This document shows, piece by piece, positions 6,925 through 14,984 of a stretch of 15,516 bases of DNA. Location: assembly GCA_948688495.1 (NCBI GenBank), contig CAPQSW010000008.1, positions 13,724 through 29,239 on the forward strand, written 5' to 3'. Source of the stretch: an uncultured Lachnospiraceae bacterium (GTDB lineage: Bacteria > Bacillota > Clostridia > Lachnospirales > Lachnospiraceae). The notes under the pieces are model-generated. The model did not search any database and had not been told where the DNA came from. It saw only the letters and a program-made list of their open reading frames with translations. The position numbers and the translations under genes were made by a program. The stretch's first letter is position 1, and each line of letters begins with the position of its first letter.

Positions 6925-7278
6925 ATGCAAAATAACGATTTGAGAGCAGAGTTGATCCGTCAGTTTCCGGCGGAGGTAGTTGAAATAAGCGATGGAAAGA
7001 GTGAATCGTTTTATGCCTGCCCGATTTGCAGCAGACCGGTGTCTCTTGGCACGGAAAAATGTGTCTGCAATCAGGTTTTGAGCTGGAAAAACATTCATCT
7101 GACAGAATCTGCAAGGGGAGGTATGCGAAAAGCCGTACTGGAATTTGAGGTTGCCTCGGATTTTGTGGCTGGCAACTGCAGAAAATGTCCGATTTCCTAT
7201 ATTGGCAAAGATGGGACAGATAATATATATGAATGTCCATTGAATATGAGGGGGAACTGTAGCTTAAAAATGTCTTAG
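6925..7278 (+). CDS. small cysteine-rich (zinc-ribbon-like) protein of unknown function
   Basis: I do not recognise a named family. The 117-residue product has a probable metal-binding cluster, CPIC at 32-35 and CVC at 46-48, resembling a zinc ribbon with one CxC knuckle. A second set of cysteines follows at 85, 88, 104 and 112 (NCRKCP, YECPLN, GNC), so it may bind two metals or a cluster. There is no signal peptide or membrane segment. An in-frame ATG at 6910 is rejected because GGGAGGA (6912-6918) lies between it and the ATG at 6925, at ideal spacing for the latter. It is on the same strand as the lipase-fold gene, 88 bases downstream with a stem-loop between, so it may be the third gene of that transcript. 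Confidence 0.7.
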   Translation: MQNNDLRAELIRQFPAEVVEISDGKSESFYACPICSRPVSLGTEKCVCNQVLSWKNIHLTESARGGMRKAVLEFEVASDFVAGNCRKCPISYIGKDGTDNIYECPLNMRGNCSLKMS

Positions 7279-7332
7279 ACGGTCAGTGTTTAAAGAAAAA
7301 TCTGTTGCATAAAATAGTTTAATTTACACATG

Positions 7333-7345
7333 CTACTCATAATTA
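7333..7345 (+). promoter_or_regulatory. 13-base element shared with the RNase H promoter region
   Basis: CTACTCATAATTA at 7333-7345 also occurs at 5016-5028, where it overlaps the end of the RNase H -10 box and the predicted start point. Upstream of rubrerythrin a TTGCAT (7305-7310) sits 18 bases from CATGCT (7329-7334), which is the aligned but weak -10. It probably marks the rubrerythrin transcription start region. Confidence 0.3.
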
Positions 7346-7366
7346 AGAGGAAAGGCAGGAAATATT

Positions 7367-7969
7367 ATGGCAATGGATTTTAAACAAAGCGAGACGATGA
7401 AAAACCTGATGCGTGCATTTGCAGGGGAAAGCCAGGCGCGGAACCGTTACACGTTTGCAGCAGGGCAGGCGAATAAGCAAGGACTGTATGTGATTGAACA
7501 CGTGTTTAAGTTTACGGCAGATCAAGAAAAGGAGCACGCAGAGGTATTCTACAACCAGTTGAAAGAACTGGCAGGACAGAATATCGCGGTGGACGGAGCC
7601 TACCCGGTAGATATAAACCCGAATATATCGGAACTGCTGAAGATGGCGCAGCATAATGAGTATCAGGAGCATGATGATGTGTACAAACATTTTGCGGATG
7701 TGGCGCAGGAGGAAGGGTTTGGAAAGGCGGCTTCTAAGTTCCGTATGATAGCCGAGATTGAAAAGGTTCATGGAGACCGTTTTGGAGAACTTGCACGGTT
7801 ATTGGAGAATAATCAGCTGTTTGTCTCTAAGGTAGAGACGAAGTGGATGTGCTTAAACTGCGGGCATATATATGAGGGAAAGGAAGCTCCAATGAAATGC
7901 CCTGTCTGCGAACATGATCAGGGATGGTTTATACGGTTGGAATTGGCGCCCTATACCAGCGTCCAGTAG
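7367..7969 (+). CDS. rbr: rubrerythrin
   Basis: A non-haem iron peroxidase that reduces hydrogen peroxide in anaerobes. The 200-residue length and two-domain order are typical. The N-terminal ferritin-like diiron domain shows AGESQARNRY (Glu21), DQEKEHAEVF (Glu54, His57), AQEEGF (Glu115/116) and AEIEKVH (Glu130, His135). The C-terminal rubredoxin-like domain has CLNC (162-165) and CPVC (178-181), giving the usual CxxC-x12-CxxC iron site. The start at 7367 follows AAGGCAGG closely. A clear intrinsic terminator follows, so it is probably a single-gene unit. No perfect PerR box was seen upstream. The leader shares the 13-mer CTACTCATAATTA with the RNase H promoter region. Confidence 0.95.
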   Translation: MAMDFKQSETMKNLMRAFAGESQARNRYTFAAGQANKQGLYVIEHVFKFTADQEKEHAEVFYNQLKELAGQNIAVDGAYPVDINPNISELLKMAQHNEYQEHDDVYKHFADVAQEEGFGKAASKFRMIAEIEKVHGDRFGELARLLENNQLFVSKVETKWMCLNCGHIYEGKEAPMKCPVCEHDQGWFIRLELAPYTSVQ

Positions 7970-7975
7970 ATTGGG

Positions 7976-8010
7976 ATGGATCGCTTCTATAGGGCGATTC
8001 ATAATTTTTT
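7976..8010 (+). terminator. intrinsic terminator of rubrerythrin
   Basis: ATGGATCGC (7976-7984) pairs with GCGATTCAT (7994-8002) over 9 bp with one G-T wobble and a 9-base loop. A run of six T follows at 8005-8010. It lies directly after the rubrerythrin stop codon. Confidence 0.85.
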
Positions 8011-8072
8011 CACAGTTCCGACAAATTTTAATCATATAATTTTGCAAAAATACATTTTATAAAAGGTAAAGT

Positions 8073-8107
8073 ATAGAGGGAATATGGACAAGCTGTATTC
8101 CCTCTAT
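8073..8107 (+). repeat. perfect 12-bp inverted repeat upstream of the PPIase lipoprotein
   Basis: ATAGAGGGAATA (8073-8084) and TATTCCCTCTAT (8096-8107) are perfect complements around an 11-base spacer. It lies 36 bases upstream of the start codon at 8144 and is not followed by T residues, so it is not a terminator. It may be an operator or a leader-RNA hairpin. A TATAAT at 8035-8040 upstream could be a -10 box but has no good -35 partner. Confidence 0.6.
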
Positions 8108-8143
8108 CAAGCTATGAGAAAGGAATGCGCAGGAGGGCAATAT

Positions 8144-9385
8144 ATGAAAAAGAAAAGTTACATATTAGTGTTGGCAGCAATGGCAGCGGTGGTGGTGCTG
8201 GCAGGCTGTGAAGGCAAGAAACAGGGAAATAACGAAGAAGCGGACAATGCTTCCACGGATATGGCCGCGGAAGAAGTGGACAGTGCAGATGATACGATTG
8301 ATATTGGCAGCGGTGTCGAAGTTCCAGGGGAAGTATTGGAATTTGATGTGTCAGATTTTGTAAAGCTGGGAGATTACAAGGGATTGGAGGTAACATATCC
8401 CTCAGTTTCTGATGTATCAGAGGAAGATGTTCAGGAAGAGATTCAATATGAATTGGAAGAAGAAACAGAATACAAGGAAGTGAAGGAACGTGGCGCCAAG
8501 GAGGGTGATATTGTAAACATTGATTTTACAGGGACGATTGACGGTGAAGAGTTTGAAGGCGGTTCGGCAGAAGAATATGAGTTAGAGCTTGGAGCTGGGG
8601 AATTTCTGGAGGATTTCGAAGAAAACCTGATGGATAAAAAGTCAGGGGAGACGGCTGTTTTTAAAGTAACTTTTCCAGAGGATTACGATGAAGAGTTAGG
8701 TGGAAAAGAAGCGGAGTTTTCCGTTACGGTCAATTCTATCAGCGAGGCCGTTGTTCCAGAGTATAATGAAGAATTTGTGAAATCAGTATCTGATTATGAG
8801 ACATTAAAAGACTATGAGACTTCTATCAGACAACAGTTAGAAGCGGATTCCAAGGACGAGTCTAAGCTGGAGGCACAGGAGAATGCATTGCGGATTGCGA
8901 TGGGGAATGCACAGGTGGATGGATATCCGCAGAAGCTGTATGATTTTTTCTACGATGATGCAGTGACCGGATATAAGAATTATGCTGAGCTTATGGGTAT
9001 GGATTATGAGGAATTTCTGCAAAGCGTCATGACAGAAGAAGACATTGAACAGATGGTATTAGAGCAGATTAGGGAATATCTTGTAACCAGCGCCATTTTA
9101 GAAAAAGAGGGGCAGGAAATTAACGACAGTGAATACCAGGAACTTGCAGAGCAGATGGCAAAGGAGAATGATTATAATACGCTTGAAGAATACGAGGCAG
9201 ACTATGGTGCCACTTATATCAGGACACAGTTAGTCCGGGAAAAGGTAATCAACCTTTTGTATGACTCAGCCAATCTGACAGAGGTTCCTTATGAGGAGTA
9301 TTACAAGGATGATTATGCAGAAGAAGATGTAGAGGAGGAAGATGCAGAAGAAGGGGACGATGATTTAGAGTTGGAACTGGAATGA
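8144..9385 (+). CDS. lipoprotein peptidyl-prolyl isomerase, trigger-factor-like
   Basis: An extracytoplasmic folding factor anchored to the membrane. Residues 1-22 are a lipoprotein signal: MKKK, a hydrophobic core, then LAGC with Cys22 as the lipidation site. An acidic linker leads to an FKBP-type isomerase domain at about 118-200 (GDIVNIDFTGTIDGEEFEGG at 121-140, then SGETAVFKVTFPEDY), and the rest to about 395 resembles the helical chaperone arms of trigger factor. The ribosome-binding N-terminal domain of true trigger factor is absent, replaced by the signal peptide, so it should work outside the cell on exported proteins rather than at the ribosome. The tail is strikingly acidic (Glu/Asp-rich from about 384 to 413). 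The frame is open from ATG 8084, but AGGAGGG at 8131-8137 and the signal peptide fix the start at 8144. It ends 4 bases before the convergent HAD gene stop. Confidence 0.88.
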   Translation: MKKKSYILVLAAMAAVVVLAGCEGKKQGNNEEADNASTDMAAEEVDSADDTIDIGSGVEVPGEVLEFDVSDFVKLGDYKGLEVTYPSVSDVSEEDVQEEIQYELEEETEYKEVKERGAKEGDIVNIDFTGTIDGEEFEGGSAEEYELELGAGEFLEDFEENLMDKKSGETAVFKVTFPEDYDEELGGKEAEFSVTVNSISEAVVPEYNEEFVKSVSDYETLKDYETSIRQQLEADSKDESKLEAQENALRIAMGNAQVDGYPQKLYDFFYDDAVTGYKNYAELMGMDYEEFLQSVMTEEDIEQMVLEQIREYLVTSAILEKEGQEINDSEYQELAEQMAKENDYNTLEEYEADYGATYIRTQLVREKVINLLYDSANLTEVPYEEYYKDDYAEEDVEEEDAEEGDDDLELELE

Positions 9386-9388
9386 TGA

Positions 9389-10066
9389 TCAGGAAGCAGA
9401 GAGTCCGCTTGCGAGCTCTCTGCTTAATTCTTGTATGTTATTGACAATGACGGCTGCGCCGTGTTCTTGTAAAAACTGACGGCTGCGAAAGCCCCAGCTT
9501 ACACTAATGCAGGGAATCCCTGCATTTTTTGCTGTAATGATATCCACGTCAGAATCCCCTATATAGACGCATTGGCTGGCAGAAGCGCGTAATTCCCTCA
9601 TGGCAGCCAATACGGTGTCTGGTGCAGGCTTGGGAGCAGTCTCAGCAGATTCCCCGATGGCAGTTGTGATGTATGGGGAGAAAAAGTCCTGGCACAGACC
9701 CTTGACAGCAAGGTCAAATTTGTTGGAAACGACAGCCATCTGATAACCGGAATCATAGGCATCTTTTAGAAAGTCCATGATCCCGGGGAATGGCTTTGTA
9801 AAGTCTTTTTTATGGATTTCATAATGTGCCTTAAAATCCTTCAGGCAGTTATCAAATTCCGCAAAAGAGCGTCCGCCGGGGATGGCGCGTTCCATCAATA
9901 CGGTTACGCCGTTTCCCACCATCTGCCTGACCCTTTCTTGTGAATGGGTCGGAAGGCCATATGTTTCAAGTGCGTAATTTACACTGTTTGTAAGATCTGC
10001 CAGGGTGTCTAAGAGAGTGCCGTCTAAGTCGAAGATAATGGTGTTGATAAGCATAGTGGAGTCCAT
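9389..10066 (-). CDS. HAD-superfamily phosphatase, phosphoglycolate phosphatase-like
   Basis: A haloacid-dehalogenase-type phosphatase similar to phosphoglycolate phosphatase (Gph/PpaX); the exact substrate is not certain. All four HAD motifs are visible: DLDGT at 13-17 (nucleophile Asp13, acid/base Asp15), VVSNK at 112-116 (Ser114), Lys146 in APKPAPD, and IGDSDVD at 169-175. The helical cap lies between about 20 and 90. I chose the start at 10066 (225 residues): AAAGGA lies 8 bases upstream, the DLDGT motif then sits at the normal distance from the N-terminus, and a TAAAAT-like -10 would start the message near 10110. An upstream in-frame ATG at 10102 with AGGA 5 bases before it would add 12 residues and cannot be excluded. 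Its 3' end overlaps the terminator of the convergent gene. Confidence 0.88.
   Translation of the reverse strand: MDSTMLINTIIFDLDGTLLDTLADLTNSVNYALETYGLPTHSQERVRQMVGNGVTVLMERAIPGGRSFAEFDNCLKDFKAHYEIHKKDFTKPFPGIMDFLKDAYDSGYQMAVVSNKFDLAVKGLCQDFFSPYITTAIGESAETAPKPAPDTVLAAMRELRASASQCVYIGDSDVDIITAKNAGIPCISVSWGFRSRQFLQEHGAAVIVNNIQELSRELASGLSAS
9394..9432 (+). terminator. terminator of the PPIase gene, inside the 3' end of the HAD gene
   Basis: AAGCAGAGAG (9394-9403) pairs perfectly with CTCTCTGCTT (9416-9425); the 12-base loop can form a further CGC-TT-GCG stem. The sequence continues AATTCTTGT, moderately T-rich. It lies 9 bases after the stop codon of the plus-strand gene and also encodes the last residues of the convergent phosphatase. 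The minus-strand side lacks a T run, so it mainly serves the plus strand. Confidence 0.7.
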
Positions 10067-10158
10067 ATACTGTGTCCTTTCGTCAGAGCTTTTATAAAAC
10101 ATTCTTTTCCTAATTTTATCACAAGATACGATGTTTCGCTATGCAAAATTAGAGAAAG

Positions 10159-10172
10159 TGTGATAATATAAT
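10159..10172 (+). promoter_or_regulatory. probable promoter of the GH42 gene (extended -10)
   Basis: TGTGATAAT at 10159-10167 fits an extended -10 (TG, one base, GATAAT), and a perfect TATAAT overlaps it at 10167-10172. No good -35 box sits at the right distance from either, as is usual for extended -10 promoters. It lies 36-50 bases upstream of the start codon. Confidence 0.45.
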
Positions 10173-10208
10173 AAATAATACAATAAAGCCAGAAACGGAG
10201 AAGGACTT

Positions 10209-12236
10209 ATGTGGAGAAAAGTATGGGAAACAGAAAAAATTGCTTATGGCGGGGACTACAATCCAGAGCAGTGGCCGGAGGAGACATGGGAGGAGGATAT
10301 GCGGCTGCTGAAACTGGCGCATATAGATACCTTGACCTTAAATGTATTTTCCTGGGCGGCATTGCAGCCTTCAGAAGATGAGTACCGGTTTGAAAAGCTT
10401 GATAAGATTATGGAGATGGCAAAACGCAATCATATGAATGTTTGCCTTGCTACCAGCACCGCTGCACATCCGGCATGGATGGCAAAAAAATATCCAGATA
10501 TTTTACGGACAGACTTTAAGGGTATAAAACGTAAATTTGGAGCCAGACATAACTCCTGCCCCAACAGTCCCACTTATCGGAAGTATTCTGTCCGCCTTGC
10601 TGAGAAGCTGGCAGAACGCTATCAGAATTATGATAATATTGTCGGATGGCATATTGCCAACGAATATGGCGGTGAGTGCTATTGCGAGAATTGTGAAAAA
10701 GCATTTCGTGTGTGGCTCAGGAAACGTTATGAGACGCTTGAAGAACTGAATCGCGTGTGGAATACATCTTTTTGGGGACATACTTTCTATGATTGGGAGG
10801 AGATTGTGCTGCCAGATCACAGGACAGAGCATTTTACGGAGGATTTAACCACAGCGCAGACGATTAGTCTTGATTACCGCAGATTTAATTCCGAAAGTAT
10901 TCTGGACTGTTTCCGCATGGAATATGAGGCTGTCAAGAAATATACGCCGGATGTTCCGGTGACTACTAACCTGATGGAAGGGGCATATAAGGCATTGGAT
11001 TATCGGAAATGGGGGAAATTTATGGACTTCATTTCCTGGGACAATTATCCTTCCAATGAGGATTCTTTCAGCAGAATTGCCTTTAGCCATGATTTGATGC
11101 GCGGCGTAGGAGATGGGAAACCATTTGTATTGATGGAGCAGACGCCGAGTGCGCAGAACTGGCAGCCGGTCAACACTTTAAAAAGACCGGGGGTTATGAG
11201 GCTGTGGAGCTATCAGGCAGTGGCGCATGGTGCAGATGCCGTGCTGTTTTTCCAGTTAAAGCGCAGTATTGGTTCCTGCGAGAAATATCATGGAGCGGTG
11301 ATTGACCATGCAGGGCACGAAAATACCAGGGTTTTTCGGGAAGTGGCAGAACTTGGGGCAGAACTTGACAAGTTAGGAGGAGAAATTCTTGGCGCATCTG
11401 GTGCAGCAGAGGTGGCTCTGATGTTTGACTGGGAGAACTGGTGGGCAATCGAATATTCTGCTGGTCCAAGTGTTTATCTAAAATATCTTGATGAGATTAT
11501 GAAATATTATACAGCGCTGCATGAGCAGAATATAGCGGTGGATATTGTTGGACAGGAAAGTAACCTGTTCGGTTATAAAGTAGTTATTGCCCCCATATTA
11601 TATATGACAAAGCCTGGCGTGGATGACCGTATCCGTAAATTTGTACAGGAAGGCGGCAATTTTGTGACGACCTTCTTTAGTGGGTATGTGGATGAGAATG
11701 ATTTGGTTGTAATAGGCGGTTATCCAGGAAGGCTTAGAGATATTCTTGGAATCTGGGTAGAGGAGATAGATGCGCTGCCAGAGTCAAAAAAGAACAGTTT
11801 TGTCTATAAAGGAAATACATACAGCGCTGGAATGCTCTGCGACATCATGCACCTGGAGGGCGCAAAGTCGCTGGCAGAGTATCAGGAGGATTTCTATGCG
11901 GGGACGCCTGTAGTTACCTGTAATTCTTTCGGGGAAGGGTATGCGTATTATGTGGGAACACGTTCCGAAGATGCGTTTTATAAGAAACTGATTCAGGAAA
12001 TCTGCGAAAAGCAGCAGGTATATCCGGCGGCTTTTGCACCTTCTGGCGTTGAGGCAGTTGAGCGTTTTAGGAACAACGAGCATTATTTGTTCCTGTTAAA
12101 CCATAATGAGGCGGGAGAGGAGATTTTAATGTTCAGAGATTGTGTGGATTTATTATCCGGCAGATCTTATCAGGAGAAAGAAACATTAAATCTTGCTGCA
12201 AAAGGTGTAGCGATTTTGAAATGGATAGAGGAATAG
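10209..12236 (+). CDS. beta-galactosidase, glycoside hydrolase family 42
   Basis: A 675-residue retaining beta-galactosidase of family GH42, the usual family length. It hydrolyses terminal beta-galactosides such as those of plant galactans or host glycans; lactose is often a poor substrate in this family. IAYGGDYNPEQWPEETWEED (11-30) is the characteristic N-terminal strand. The acid/base is Glu152 in WHIANEYGGE and the nucleophile Glu310 in VLMEQTPSAQNW. Cys117, 157, 159 and 162 (CYCENC) form the metal-binding cluster seen in many GH42 enzymes. The TIM barrel is followed by the trimerisation (about 400-600) and small beta domains. There is no signal peptide, so it acts in the cytoplasm on imported oligosaccharides. 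GGAG and AAGGA lie just before the ATG. No sugar transporter or regulator is adjacent; the next gene begins 13 bases later. Confidence 0.93.
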   Translation: MWRKVWETEKIAYGGDYNPEQWPEETWEEDMRLLKLAHIDTLTLNVFSWAALQPSEDEYRFEKLDKIMEMAKRNHMNVCLATSTAAHPAWMAKKYPDILRTDFKGIKRKFGARHNSCPNSPTYRKYSVRLAEKLAERYQNYDNIVGWHIANEYGGECYCENCEKAFRVWLRKRYETLEELNRVWNTSFWGHTFYDWEEIVLPDHRTEHFTEDLTTAQTISLDYRRFNSESILDCFRMEYEAVKKYTPDVPVTTNLMEGAYKALDYRKWGKFMDFISWDNYPSNEDSFSRIAFSHDLMRGVGDGKPFVLMEQTPSAQNWQPVNTLKRPGVMRLWSYQAVAHGADAVLFFQLKRSIGSCEKYHGAVIDHAGHENTRVFREVAELGAELDKLGGEILGASGAAEVALMFDWENWWAIEYSAGPSVYLKYLDEIMKYYTALHEQNIAVDIVGQESNLFGYKVVIAPILYMTKPGVDDRIRKFVQEGGNFVTTFFSGYVDENDLVVIGGYPGRLRDILGIWVEEIDALPESKKNSFVYKGNTYSAGMLCDIMHLEGAKSLAEYQEDFYAGTPVVTCNSFGEGYAYYVGTRSEDAFYKKLIQEICEKQQVYPAAFAPSGVEAVERFRNNEHYLFLLNHNEAGEEILMFRDCVDLLSGRSYQEKETLNLAAKGVAILKWIEE

Positions 12237-12249
12237 TGAGGCGTTTGGA

Positions 12250-14949
12250 ATGATTCTGCTGAAGGCGAATGAGGAGTTGAAGTCAGTATTTGGCCGCATG
12301 ATTAAAACTATGGGGGTAAATGTGACATGGACAGGGAAGTTTGTAGTGTTGAATAATTTTTTGATTATGTCAGGCAATGTCCGTTCTCTCATTTTTAATT
12401 TTGATAACCGCAAAGTGAATACGAATGTGATCGAGCTGCCAGACCGGGACGAGGATGCGGAGCCGGCAGGGAACAATGAAGTACTGACAAATGTGCTGAA
12501 CATGGCATTGTACGCATTTGGAAAATGGGGAACGATTAAAGGGCTTAAAGTGGATCAGGACTACAACCAGCTAAATGATTTGTTTCATTCAATATTAAAA
12601 GATATAAAAGTCAAACCAGGATTCCGGGATGATTATTTCCGTTTTTATAAGGATGATATTCAGATGACTTATGAGGAAGTCGTGGAGGCGGCCATAGAAG
12701 AGGGAAAGCGTAAGGCCGAGGATGTTAAGGACGATGGGGAAAACGAGGAGTTGCAGGAGCAGTTGGGACTGTGGCATAAAGTCTGCTGGAGTATGGAGCA
12801 GTGCAGGTTTGCCAGAGGTGAAATCAGTGAATATGAGAGACAGGCATCACGACTGGGAAAGAATTTTTATCTGACAGGAGTTCATTGTGCGAGATGTGCA
12901 GAGAAGTTGTTTATGGCGGTCTATCCCGAGGGAGAGGAAGTGCTGGTGGAGACGGAGGAAGGGAAGGTATACTTGGCAAGGAGCTATACATGCAGCCAGT
13001 GCAATACCTTTTATACGCCGCGTCCAGGTAAGCTGTTGCAGGAAGGCGATGTATATACGCTGGATTTTGGCAGTGACAGCAAGGCGTATGAGGATTACCA
13101 GGAGCTTCTGGGGAAAGATGCCCGGCGCACAACGAATTATCATTTTAATGAGTATGAGTGGCAGCGCGGGAAGATAAAGGCGCCTCAGACCATTGAGGAG
13201 GCGTGTGCAGGTCTGGAGAATATGACGGAGGAGGAACTCCTCACACTGGACGGAAAGCTGCAGGATGCTTTTTATCCTTCTGAGAAAGCGGGAGCCTATC
13301 AGAAGCGGATACGCAGTTTGCTTCATAAAATGCGCCTTAAAAATGAAAAGATAGAGAAACCTTTTGCTGATGGCAGAAACGATATACATAGCAACAAGAG
13401 TGCGGGGAGCAGAATAAGCGCAGGGGACAACGTGAGCCTGGAAGGCAGAAGTGGAGCAGTTAATCAAGGTGTGCAGGCAGCGGGGAAGTTGGAAACAGGC
13501 GGTCAGCCGGAAGCGCTGAGTGCCCGTGGTCATGCAGGTTCGTCAAGAGATGACAGGAATAGGGCGCAGCGGGGAAATGGAAAACCGGAGGATGAAGTTT
13601 TTCACAAATACCAGGCGAGGATGCAGGTGCTGGATCGTATGTCCTTACGCCAGCTTTCAGAACTGCGCCATCAGATTCAGGCGGAAAAGGGGCTTGCCCA
13701 TGACGAGAAGACAGATTTTGGCCGTCAGATTGACGAAGCGTTGTTGCGGCGGGAGGAAGACAGCGTTTTGCAGAAAGTCAGGGACTGCGAGGAAAAGCCC
13801 TACCATGTGATTACACGTATAGAAGCAGAGGTGCAAAAGTCAAAGGTGCCGGAGGCGGTTAAGGCCGAAGCGCTTGCGCAGATGAAAGAAATAAAACGTA
13901 TCCGGGGACAGCAGGAGGCAGAAAATCTTATCACATCCATGCCGGCAAGTATGACGCGCAAACAGTACCATGCATTCCGACAGAAGCTGGCACAGTATGA
14001 GGATGCAGATATCTCTGCTTATGAAGAACAGCTGCAGGAGCGGGGCAGGCAGGCAGAACAGGCGGAGCTTGACAGTATCCTGCGGCGGGTGAGCAAGAGT
14101 GACCGCAAGGGTCTGATGAGTATGCTGCAGCAGCTAAAGGAAGGATTTTCGGGGAAGGACGCCATTGCTGCGCAGCGGCAGATTGAGGAGAAAATCCGTA
14201 AGCTCGATGAGGCGGCTATAGACAAGATTTGTCCGAATATTATGGGCATGACGTTTGATGAGGCGGCAGACGCATATGAAAAAATAGAGGGAGGGCCTTT
14301 CCTGCCGGAATTAAAGACGAACACCTTAGAGATGATTGATAAACGCCTCACCAAAATCAAGATGGATGAATGTGCGCTGCTGGTAGAGAAGCTGCGTGGA
14401 GAATTAAAAGGCAGGATTAAGGATATGGAGCGGCTTCATTTTTATGATGTGCGCAAAGTTATGCGGGGGGACTGGGAAGAAAACGAGGCAAGACTCACCG
14501 CAAAAGCATTGAACACCTATGCGGCAGACAGAAGCCGGTATGAGTATCCGATTTTAATCTGTGATTCCTCGGCAAAAAAGAACGGAAGAGAGGGATTTTT
14601 GCTGACGCCCGACCATATTTTTTATAACAGCGCGTTTAACAGCGAGAAGATTCCAGTCCGCGGAATATCCGGCATAGAGGGGAATACCGGGCTGTTGAAC
14701 CGCGGTATTTATCTCAAACGTGGAAATGGAGTTAAGACGAAAATACCGGGTGGTATCCCGGCAAAAGAACTGGATAATTTCGGTCAGGTTTTAGATAAAT
14801 TTGTCTCTTATCTTCAGGAAAAGCCGGAATCCAGAAGTATCTCTTATCTGGCAAAGGAAAAGCATGAGGTGAAATGCTGTTACCGCTGCGGATATACCTA
14901 CCGTGGAGGAAATGTCTGTCCCAAATGCGGGAATCAGGCGAACCAATAG
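12250..14949 (+). CDS. large unknown protein: two Cys-pair zinc sites, tandem helical repeats, PH-like and C-terminal zinc ribbon
   Basis: I do not recognise a named family for the whole 899-residue protein. Residues 1-120 are a mixed alpha/beta region. CARC (213-216) and CSQC (248-251) form a split zinc ribbon. A Gly/Ser/Asn/Arg-rich linker covers about 375-450. Between 325 and 768 there are about seven degenerate helical repeats of roughly 48 residues, each starting with a pattern like M-T/S-x3-L: near 325, then 464, 517, 568, 617, 667 and 726. Residues 780-855 (LLTPDHIFYNSAF, IPVRGISGIEG) read like a bacterial PH-like beta domain. The end is a zinc ribbon with CYRC (877-880) and CPKC (890-893). 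There is no signal peptide or membrane span. The start follows a weak GAGG/GGA site 13 bases after the GH42 stop, so the two are probably co-transcribed, but a shared role is not apparent. Confidence 0.85.
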   Translation: MILLKANEELKSVFGRMIKTMGVNVTWTGKFVVLNNFLIMSGNVRSLIFNFDNRKVNTNVIELPDRDEDAEPAGNNEVLTNVLNMALYAFGKWGTIKGLKVDQDYNQLNDLFHSILKDIKVKPGFRDDYFRFYKDDIQMTYEEVVEAAIEEGKRKAEDVKDDGENEELQEQLGLWHKVCWSMEQCRFARGEISEYERQASRLGKNFYLTGVHCARCAEKLFMAVYPEGEEVLVETEEGKVYLARSYTCSQCNTFYTPRPGKLLQEGDVYTLDFGSDSKAYEDYQELLGKDARRTTNYHFNEYEWQRGKIKAPQTIEEACAGLENMTEEELLTLDGKLQDAFYPSEKAGAYQKRIRSLLHKMRLKNEKIEKPFADGRNDIHSNKSAGSRISAGDNVSLEGRSGAVNQGVQAAGKLETGGQPEALSARGHAGSSRDDRNRAQRGNGKPEDEVFHKYQARMQVLDRMSLRQLSELRHQIQAEKGLAHDEKTDFGRQIDEALLRREEDSVLQKVRDCEEKPYHVITRIEAEVQKSKVPEAVKAEALAQMKEIKRIRGQQEAENLITSMPASMTRKQYHAFRQKLAQYEDADISAYEEQLQERGRQAEQAELDSILRRVSKSDRKGLMSMLQQLKEGFSGKDAIAAQRQIEEKIRKLDEAAIDKICPNIMGMTFDEAADAYEKIEGGPFLPELKTNTLEMIDKRLTKIKMDECALLVEKLRGELKGRIKDMERLHFYDVRKVMRGDWEENEARLTAKALNTYAADRSRYEYPILICDSSAKKNGREGFLLTPDHIFYNSAFNSEKIPVRGISGIEGNTGLLNRGIYLKRGNGVKTKIPGGIPAKELDNFGQVLDKFVSYLQEKPESRSISYLAKEKHEVKCCYRCGYTYRGGNVCPKCGNQANQ

Positions 14950-14984
14950 GATTCTAACTGGAAATATTGAAAGAAAAACAGGAA

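Noticed and set aside
6644..7240. 198-codon open frame on the minus strand
   Set aside because: It lies opposite the 3' end of the DUF2974 gene and the Cys-rich gene, has no ribosome binding site, and its translation is rich in Cys, His, Leu and Ser typical of an antisense shadow.
7279..7366. PerR box upstream of rubrerythrin
   Set aside because: No sequence close to the palindromic TTATAATnATTATAA consensus is present in the gap.
8084..8143. Upstream ATG start for the PPIase lipoprotein
   Set aside because: It lies in the inverted repeat, lacks a ribosome binding site and would bury the lipoprotein signal peptide 20 residues inside the protein.
12847..13533. 228-codon open frame on the minus strand
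   Set aside because: It is antisense to the 899-residue gene, whose frame has recognisable zinc motifs and operon context; no start signal was seen for the antisense frame.
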